From Actinospineispora spinosispora DSM 44797 (GTDB taxonomy: Bacteria > Actinomycetota > Actinomycetes > Mycobacteriales > Pseudonocardiaceae), in NCBI RefSeq assembly GCF_000429025.1, contig NZ_AUBB01000032.1, positions 55,773-119,772 on the forward strand: a DNA stretch of 64,000 bases, written 5' to 3'. Below are positions 27,001 through 36,000 of this stretch, piece after piece (the first letter of the stretch is position 1; the number at the start of each line of letters is the position of its first letter). A model generated the notes under the pieces. That model saw nothing but the letters and a program-made list of their open reading frames with translations. It ran no database searches and was not told the origin of the DNA. The position numbers and the translations under genes are program-made.

Positions 27001-30000
27001 GTTTCCCGGCGGGCGACCGGCACCGCGGCGGCGGTCCTCACGGCCTCGGTGCTCGGCATCCAGACGCTGCTCGGTTCGAGCACGGCCCACGCCGACACAC
27101 TCGGGTCCGGTGTCGCGGCTGGGCAGGCCCTGTCGACCTGGACGGTGGTGACCGCCGCCCTGGTCGTGGTCACCGCGATCCTGGCGTGGTCGGCGCACCG
27201 GGTGCGGCCACCACTCGCCCAGATCAGCGCGGTGGTCGCCGGGGCAGGTGTGGTGCTGGCGGCGGGGTTGTGGCCGACGGTGACGAGCTTCGTCGGGTTC
27301 GTGGTGCGCGGGTCGGCCACGGTGGCGAGCCTCGTGGCGAAGCTGCCGCCGTGGGCGAAGACGGTGGTTGCGGTGCTGACGCCGGTGACGTGGCTGGGGC
27401 ACGCCGCGATTCACCTGCCGGGGTTGTTGGGTGCGGCGCCGTTCGCTCTGGGTTTCTGGGTGAACGGGTTCTTCGCGGTGCTGGATGTGTCGCTGCTGGC
27501 GGTGTCGGGGACGGCGCTGCTGCGGGGCGGGCCGGACAAGGTGCCGGGTTGGCTGGACCGGTGGGCGAAGGTACGGATCGGGTTCCCGGCGCTGGTGGTG
27601 GCGTTGGTGCTGCTGGATGTGCAGCTGGCCGGGCAGGGTCTGTGGGCGGCGTTCGTGCCGATCGCGGTGATGGTCCCGTCGATGGGCTGGGTGACGCTGT
27701 CGGGTCTGCGCGGGTCGTTCGGGGGTAAGGCGTTCGCGGCCGTGAAGCCGATGCTGGTGACCGGCCAGTGGGCGTTGGCGACCTACGGCGTGGTGCGGTT
27801 GATGCCGTCCACCACGTGGTCGTGGGTCGCGTTGGGCGTGTCGGCGTTGGCTGGCCTGGTGACGGTGGCCTGGTCGATCTGGCCGCACGCACCTCCCGGC
27901 GGGCCCCGCGCTGGCGCGCTGTCCGACCAGCCGTACGACACGGCGTTGCTCGACGAACTCGAAGCGCGCATCGCCACCGGCGAGCTGACGCGCCGCGCCC
28001 CGTACACAGCGGAGCACGACCCGTCCAACCGGGAACGGGAGATCCTGGGCGAACAGTCCCGGGTCGAGCTGATGTCCCCGGCCGGATTCGACCCTCGGAA
28101 CGAGGAGCTGCTGGCGGGTCTGATCGCGGTCACCCTCTCCGACGGGTCGGTGCTGCTCAACGAGCGGGTGGTCGCGGAGACAGCCGACATGGTCGAGCTC
28201 GCCGGCCAGATCTCCGCCGAGATGCGCGCCCGGGTACTCGCCGAGGTCCAGGCGTTCTGGGACCGGGTACTCGGACACGAGGCCAGGTTCCACCCACACG
28301 GCCCCGCCACGGACGCCGCGCACGAGCTGGACCGGCTCGACATCATCGACGACCTGCGTGACCTGCGCGGTGACCACGGCGCCCGAATCCTGCGGCTGGT
28401 GGAGGAGCTGAAAGCCGAGGTCCTCGGTGTCTCCCGCGAGCCGCGCGGCTTGGAGCCCGTGCCGGGCGACCCGGTCGAGGAACTGCTGGCGCGCTGGTAC
28501 GCACAGGACCTGCGCGAGCTGACCGGCGCGACCGGCACGTGGCGCGAGGACCTGCTGGCTTCCCGGATCCGGGACCTGATGGTGTGGTGGTCGCTGCGCG
28601 GGGACGGCGCCCGGCTGCGCGACCAGCTGACGGAAGCTTCGGCGCTGGTCGAGCGGGTCGAATCGGCGAACGCCACGCTCCCCGGCTACGCGGGCATGCT
28701 GGCCACCGACCACCCGGCGACGCTCGCCCGGTTGGAGAGCGCCGCCCGACTCCGCCTCGACCGGCTCACGGCGCTGCTGGAGACCTCCGAACAGGGCGCT
28801 GGCGCGGCGGACATCCTCAACCTGGTCGAGCGGGAGGTCATCGAGGCCTACCAGTCGGTGGGCCTCATCTGGCCGTCCGAGACACACGGGGTCACCGTCG
28901 AGGCGTCGCTGACCGCCCTTGAGGACTGGGCGGCCCGGCTGGACGCCGTGTGGGCGATGCTGAGCGGTCTGACAGGTGCTGACCGGTTCGTCGGTGCGGT
29001 GGCGGATCTGAGGGAGAAGATCACCGAACGGCACGCCGCCATCGACCCGCTGGTCGCGGCCCCGGCGGCGGATCGGATCGTCGCCGTCCTCGGCCGCACG
29101 CCCGGCTCGGCCGTCCCGGTGGACCGCCTCGCGTGGCTGCTGGACCTGCGCATCGACGAGATCCGCGCGGCGGTCGCCCAGAGCCGCGAGCTGACCCTCG
29201 ACGCCGGCACCGTCACGCTGACCACGCCCGGCACCGGCTGGCTGGGTGGCGCATTGAGCATCGCCGGGTTCGTGCTCGCCGGCGGGGCACTGCTGGCGGC
29301 ACTCGCACTGTGGCGCGACCCGACGGCAGCGGCCGCGATGGTGCTGTTCCCGGCGAAGCGCCTCGCGGCACAGCGCACCGCGCTGGCCGACCCGAGCGGG
29401 CGGAGCCCACGCGCCGCCTCGACCAGCACCGACCGGCGGCCGGACACCGAGGCGGGTGACGAGTTCATCGGCCTGCCGCTCGAGGTGCTGGACATCGCCA
29501 CGGTCGAGGCGATCGAGTCGCCCCTGTTCGTGGAGCGCAAGCCGAAGGTGCTGAAGGTCATCGACGGTTCCGGACGCGTGCTGCGTGTCAAGCACGCTCC
29601 TCGCGACGATCACCACCGGCTGGTGGACTGGGTGGCGATCTCGCTCGTCAACCGGCTGTTCGGTGTCCCGGTACCCCGCACCTGGCTGGCGATCGCCTCC
29701 GACGACGTGCGCTACGACTCGCCAGGTGGGCAGCGGTTACTGGTGGTGCGTGCCGGTGACGTCGTGGTCGTACAGGAGTCCCTGCCCGGCCGGGTGTCCC
29801 AGTTCGATGAGCTGGCCGCCTGGCTGCGGCATCTCGCGGGCAGGTTGCCCGCGGTGCTGGTGACCCGGGACATGGACGGCAGCCGACGACCCAACCTGCT
29901 GCTCGACCCCACCAGCCCGGCGGACCCACCCGCACAGTTCGACTTCGACCGGGGCCTGCCGAAGCTGACGGGGTCGCGCGATGCCGATGCCGGGCTGCTG

Positions 30001-33000
30001 ATCAGCGGGAACTGGACGAACTTCGGGTTGCTGACCGCAGCGGACGTGCTGGCGTTGTTGTCACGCTCGCTGGGGTTGCGTGACGTGTTGTCGGCCGTCA
30101 TGCCGAGCGAACGGTTGCGTGCCGAGATCCTCGCCGCGATGGACTGGATGGCCGGCCTGGTGTCGGCGAACGAGCTGCCCCGTGAGGTCCTCGTCGGCCT
30201 CGAACAGGCGCGGGAGGGGGCAGAGCGGAGCGCTACGTACTTCGGGTACCAGACGGTCAGCGGGTATGAGCCGCTCATCCCGCCGAGTGATCCTGGCCTG
30301 TGGGCGCCTCTACCTGGCGGGCAGCGGCGGCTGGTCGACGTCGATGAGCTGCGTCGGCTGCGGATCGCCCAGGGCCGTGAGGTCCAGGTCCACGATCACG
30401 GGCCGGACGGACGCTGGGACGTCACCGTGGGCCGCGGCGCATTCGTCGGCCGCAGCGGTCCGGCGGCGGCTGCGCGGGCAGCATTGCCGCTGGGCCTGCC
30501 GGTCCTGGGGTCGGACGGCCGCCCGACCGTGCTGCTCACAGCCGGCGTGATCGGGCTCGCCGTGATGGGTGCGGCGGTGCGGTGGAACCGCGCGGGCCGC
30601 ACTTCGCTGTGGGGCCTGCCCGGTGAGCTGCTCCGGCACATCCGGACCTCCCGCGCGCTGTCTGCCCCACGCAGGTTCCCGCTGACCTGGCGGGGACGGT
30701 CGTTCACGGTGCTCACCGGCACCGCGCTGCTACTGGCGGCCGGTGCGCTGTGGGCGCCGGCCGCCGCCGCCGACCCGGGCCCTGTCCTCGTGGCCGCCGG
30801 CGAGCGCGGGCCCGCCGACTGGGTGAGCGTCGCGGTGGCGGTGGCGGTCATGACCTGGTGGTACCTCAGGGGCCCGCCGCGTCGCGCCCGTGCCGCGACG
30901 GCCGCGATCACAGCGGCCTACCGGGTCACGCTCGCCTACGCGGCACCGTTCGTGGTGAGGATCGCCCGTCGGATGCTGCCCGACTTCCGTTCCGACGCCG
31001 AGCAGGGCGGCGTGATCGTGTTCGTCGGCAGGGACGGCACGAGCCTCGGGATCGCGGTTCGGGAGCTGGACCACGAGCTGTGGCAGCAGCACACCACCGA
31101 CGTGTTGCTGCCCCGCGCCCAGGTCGAGGCGGCGATGCTCGACGTCGAACAGCGCACCGGCGTCTCGTTCGCCCACCTCGACGGATTCCGCCGGACGCCC
31201 AGCAAGGTCGACCCGAGCAAGGTGCCCGGCGCGTTCGATCGACTGACCGACTACCTGCTCGGCATTGACGAGGACGCCCCGACCGACCAGCACGAGCCCG
31301 GTGACCAGCCCACCAGGCGCATCCGGATCCCGGTCGACACGCCCGGCGCGCGGGTGACCCTCGTCGACGTGGTCGGGTTCAAGGGCTCGATCCAGGTCAT
31401 GCTCCAGGCCCTCTACCCGCATGTCGTCTTCCAGGGCCGCTACGGGTTCTACGGCCGGTTCCCGAGCGACCCCTATCCCGGCACCAAGCAGGGCTACGCG
31501 GTGCATCTCGACGATCCGAGGGGCACCGACAGCCTCAAGGGCCCGCTGCCGGCCGACCCGGAGCTGACGTTCGCGCACGAGCAGGCGATGCGGACGTTCG
31601 ACATGCTCAGCGGGCCGTTGACCAGCCCGAGCGAGGTCGATGCCCAGGGTGCCGTGCAGTTGCCGCTGCATCTGGCGCCCGAGCCGCTGGACGGACTGAG
31701 CCCGGCCAGGATCGCCCGGGAGTACGCCGATCCCCGGGTACGCGAGCAGGTACAGCGGACCAACCTGGTCGCGGTCGCCGACTACGCACGGCGTACCGCG
31801 GAGAGGCTCGCCCGACACGATTCGAGCGTCGACCGGGAGCTCGACGCCGGCTTCGCCGCCTACACCGATCAGGTGCGGCGCTGGATCGACCACCACCACC
31901 CGGACCCGGCGTTCGCGCGGCTCGCCGACTCGTTCGTCCCGCGCGACGATCGACGCATCGTCCGCAAGATCGTGGCCGCGCTGCGTGCCACCGCGGCGAG
32001 CAGCACCCAGGAACGGCAGGTGTGGGAGCGGTTCGATCAGCTCAGGACGCTGCGGGGCAAGCAGGCCTTCGCGGACCTGGTGCAGCTGGACGACCACCGG
32101 TCGAGCAGGCTCCGCGCCGCCGTCCGCTGGTCGTTGCGGGTCGCTGTCCTCATGGCCGCGACGGCGTTGTTCGTCCTCCTCGGCCCGGCCGTCGCCGCTC
32201 AGGGAACGGCCACGAGTTCAGCCGATGTCATGGGGGTCGCGGCGCTGGCCATCCTGATGAAGTGGTGGCGGCCGAGGCACCCGGGAAACGTGGTGGTCGG
32301 GCTGGTCGCGGTGGGGACGCTCGTCGCGTTGCTGTGGCTGGGGCCGGATGCCGCGGCCGGGGTGTCCGGGGCGGCGATGGTGCCGCCGACCGGCGCGGAC
32401 GGACCGGTGCGCCGGGCGCTGGACGCCGCCAGAGCCGTCACCCGGACAGTGCCGAGGGCGAAGCCGATCACCACGTACGACAGCGTGGCATCGGTACTCA
32501 CGCTGCTCGCCCGAAACCCCGGGATGTCACTGGAGCAGCTGCGGGAGAGCGCACTGCCCGGTGAGCAAGCCGAGGTGCTGGTGACCCGGCTCGTGGCGAG
32601 TGGCCTGATCCGCCGCGGTTCGACCGGCCAGACCTACGGGCCGTTCGACTGGGTGACCGAGCTGATCCGGCGGGTCGAGGGAAGGGGGAAGGTCCCGGAC
32701 GGGCCGCGGCGCGAGCTGCTGATCGAGCTGGACGTGCTGCTGTCCGCGCCGGGGGCATCCCGGTGGTCCGATGCGCGCTGGGAGCGGGTCGCCACGTTGA
32801 TCGATCAGGTTCGGCGGCTGCCCGAGCTGAGATTGCCGCAACACGACACCAGCTACCTCGACGTCCTGCACCGGGTGGCCACCGAACCTGCCGGGTTGCC
32901 GACCGAGGAGCTGGCCGGCGCCCGGGAGCTGGAGCACGCTCGGCTGCTCAGCCGCGTGGGACGACCCGCGAGGTATCGGGTCAGCGGCGCCGGTCGCGTG

Positions 33001-36000
33001 CTGCTCGCCGAACTCGCCGAGGACGAGCACGACCCTCGGGCACGGGTGCTGCGCAGCCGGTCCGGCAGCAACAAGGACCAGGTCCGGACCCTGCGCCCAG
33101 CGACAGACCAGCGGTCCCTGCTCACCATGTTCGAGGCACTGCTGGACCTGGCGGGTACGTCGGGCCGCGCGGTGTCGGCGCGTGAGCTGACCGGCGTGAC
33201 CGGGCTGAGCGAGCGCGCCATCCAGCTGCGGCTGGTGACGCTCGCCTGGTGGGGCGTCCTCGAGGTACACCACGCCAGCGGCGTCGGCTCGGACCCGCGC
33301 AGGCTGGTCTACCAGGTGTCCGAGCCGTTCGGCCAGCTGATCGTCGCGCTGCGCGACCCCGCCGGCCCGCAGCTGCGCGAGCTCGCCACCGTGCTCGGCC
33401 GTCCCGCCGCGTTGGGGGCGACCCGAGGCACCGAACGAATCCGGCAGGCGCTGCTCGCGGCGGCCCCGGGGCTGGTCGACGTCTCGACGAGAAGCCCACG
33501 CCTGCTGCTCGAGGTCGTCGAACGCACCGAGGGCCCGGTCACCACGGAGGTGGTGGCCGCCGCGACCGGGCTGGATGTGGACACCACCGCGCGCAGGCTC
33601 CGGCTGCTGAGCGAATGGGGACTGCTCGACGAGCACCATGGCACCTACACACTGAGTGCCCTGGGCACCTCGGTACTTGCCGGGACGCGGACGGTGCCCA
33701 CCGCCGCGTGGATCGAGGTGCGCCGCCTGCTCGACGAACCGGCCGTCCACCCCGGCCGGGACCTCCCCGAGGAGCTCTACCTCGCGGTGTGGGACGCACT
33801 GAACTCGACCAGGGACGGCGGCGCGGTCGCGGTCCGCCGCCATGACGGCGTACCGCTGACGCTCACCGACAGCGAGTACGACGAGGTGCGTGCGGTGCTG
33901 GCGGACCCGCCGCCGGGCATGGTCGAGGCCGCCGCCGAGCAGATCGACCGGTTCCCGGGTGCGCGGCGCACCGTTGACGAGCTGACCCGAGTCTGGCGCT
34001 CGATGCGGCCCCGGCTGTATCTCGTCCCAGGGCTGAACGACGACCTGCCCGACCGGTTCGCGGTCCTGCTGTTCGTGGCGAGGGACCCGAAGAACCCGGC
34101 ACGGAAAGCGGTGTTCGTCGATCCGCTGGTCCTCGCCGAGATGTCCCGGCTCACCACCCGTGAGCGGCGGCAGCTCGCCCAGCGGGAGTTGGCCCGGTTG
34201 CGGGGTATCCCGGAGCGGGAGGTGGCCGCGATGCCGCTCCCCGCGCCGGCGCGGTTGTTGCCGCTGGTCCCCGACCCGCTCACGGTCCGGCGGGCGCCGG
34301 TCCGCGCGGAGCTGCAGGTGTTCCTGCGGCGCACAGGGCACGCGTACGACGTGGTGCTGGCGAAGGTGGCCGATCACCATGGCAGCGACGCCGAGCGGAT
34401 CGCGGAAGCGGGTGCCCTGCTGCACGGCGCGCGGCAGCGGGTCGAAGCACTGAACGCGATCGGCGCCCGCCCTGACGACGACGCGCAGCGCGAGATCACG
34501 GCACTGGAGTGGGTGCACTCCCTGTTGGCGGTCTGGAGATACGAGGGCCCGCTCGATCTGGAGTTCTGGGCCACCGCGCGCCAGGTGCTGGTCAGGAACG
34601 CGGACCTGCCTGCCTCGACGCGTGAGCTGGTGCTGTTGCTGCTGGCTCGCAACGTCCGCAGGACCTTCGCGGAGAGCCCCCCGACCGCATGGTGGTTCCT
34701 GGCGCAGCCGTTCTGGCCGGCAACCGCCGGCCGACAACCACGCTGGTTGGCCTCGTGGTGGCGCCGGGCATCGCATCGTGACCAGCTGGCCCTGATGGTC
34801 CTGGCCACCACCGTGGGGCAGCAGCCATGGCTGGTCGAGCTGCCGGGCAGCCGGCGGGCCTGGCGTCATGTGATCGACCAACTGCGGCTGTGGACGGAAC
34901 CGGGGCTGAGACCTCTGCGCCAACCACTGCTCGAGCTGGTGGGTGACCAGCAGCCCTCGGCCTTACCGGCACCCGGTCTCCCCGAGCGCGGCGAGTTCCT
35001 GCTGGCCTGGATGGATCTCGCGCAGGTGGCGTCCCGGCGCGCAGCGATCCTGGCTCGGCTCGGCCGCCCTGACCCGGGCGCCGGCGATCTCGCCGCGTTG
35101 GCGCGGACGCTGCCGGCCAGAGGCCCGCCTCAGCGGGTGCGGCGCCTCCAGGACGAGGCCCTGACCGCGCAACGCGGTGTTGTCACCGCCGCGGGCGCCC
35201 TTGTCGGTGTCGACCTGACCGGCTATCCCACCTCGCGCATCGTCACCGGGTCGCCGCTGTGGAACGCGCTCGTGGAGAACCCGCTGCAGTCCAACGGCGA
35301 AGAGATGGCGCCGCCGTTGGCGGCCTATCTGGCAGCCCTGCGTGACGGCGGCGACAGCAGGACCGCGAAGAAGGCGTTCTGGCGCGTCGCCAGGGCGGGG
35401 TTGGCCGCGCAGCGGAGCGAACCGGTGCGCTTCGCCCACGAAGGAGCCCCCTCGGATGTGCCACACGTCGTCACGCGCCGGGTCAACGGCGTCGCCGAGC
35501 AGATCCGTGCACGTATCGGGGTCAGCGACGACCCGATCGAAAAGTTCAACATGGGCTATCCGGACCGGCACTGCCTCGACTGCGTCAGCGGTGCGATGGG
35601 CGCCCTCGCCGCCGACATGACCCTCTACCCGGAGCTGACGGTGCTGCGGATCTGGGCCGAAGAAGGACTGCGTCGAGGCCCGGAGCTAGCCCAGATCATC
35701 GTGCTGGTCACCGACGACCTCATCATCCCGATGGACCATCCGACCGCGGACAGGAGCCTGGATCTTGGCGACGGTATCGGCCGGTATCTGCTCGACTGGG
35801 CGGCCACGACCGAGCGGACCCTGCACAAGATCGTCGATCGGGAGGCACGGTACGACCCGGACCTTCTGCCCATCCCGGGGTTCGACCACCTCACTGCTCG
35901 GCCACTGACGGTGACCCTGCCCGGCAGCGGCTACGCGGCCTGGCTGGACGCACTCGGCGGGCTCGTCCTCATGCCGCACACGGTGACTGTGCTGACCCAA

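Noticed and set aside
30950..32100. Possible phosphoribosyl/HAD-like enzyme (VDVVGFKGSIQ motif) in the giant protein
   Set aside because: A single motif is too weak to assign a family; left as an unassigned region.
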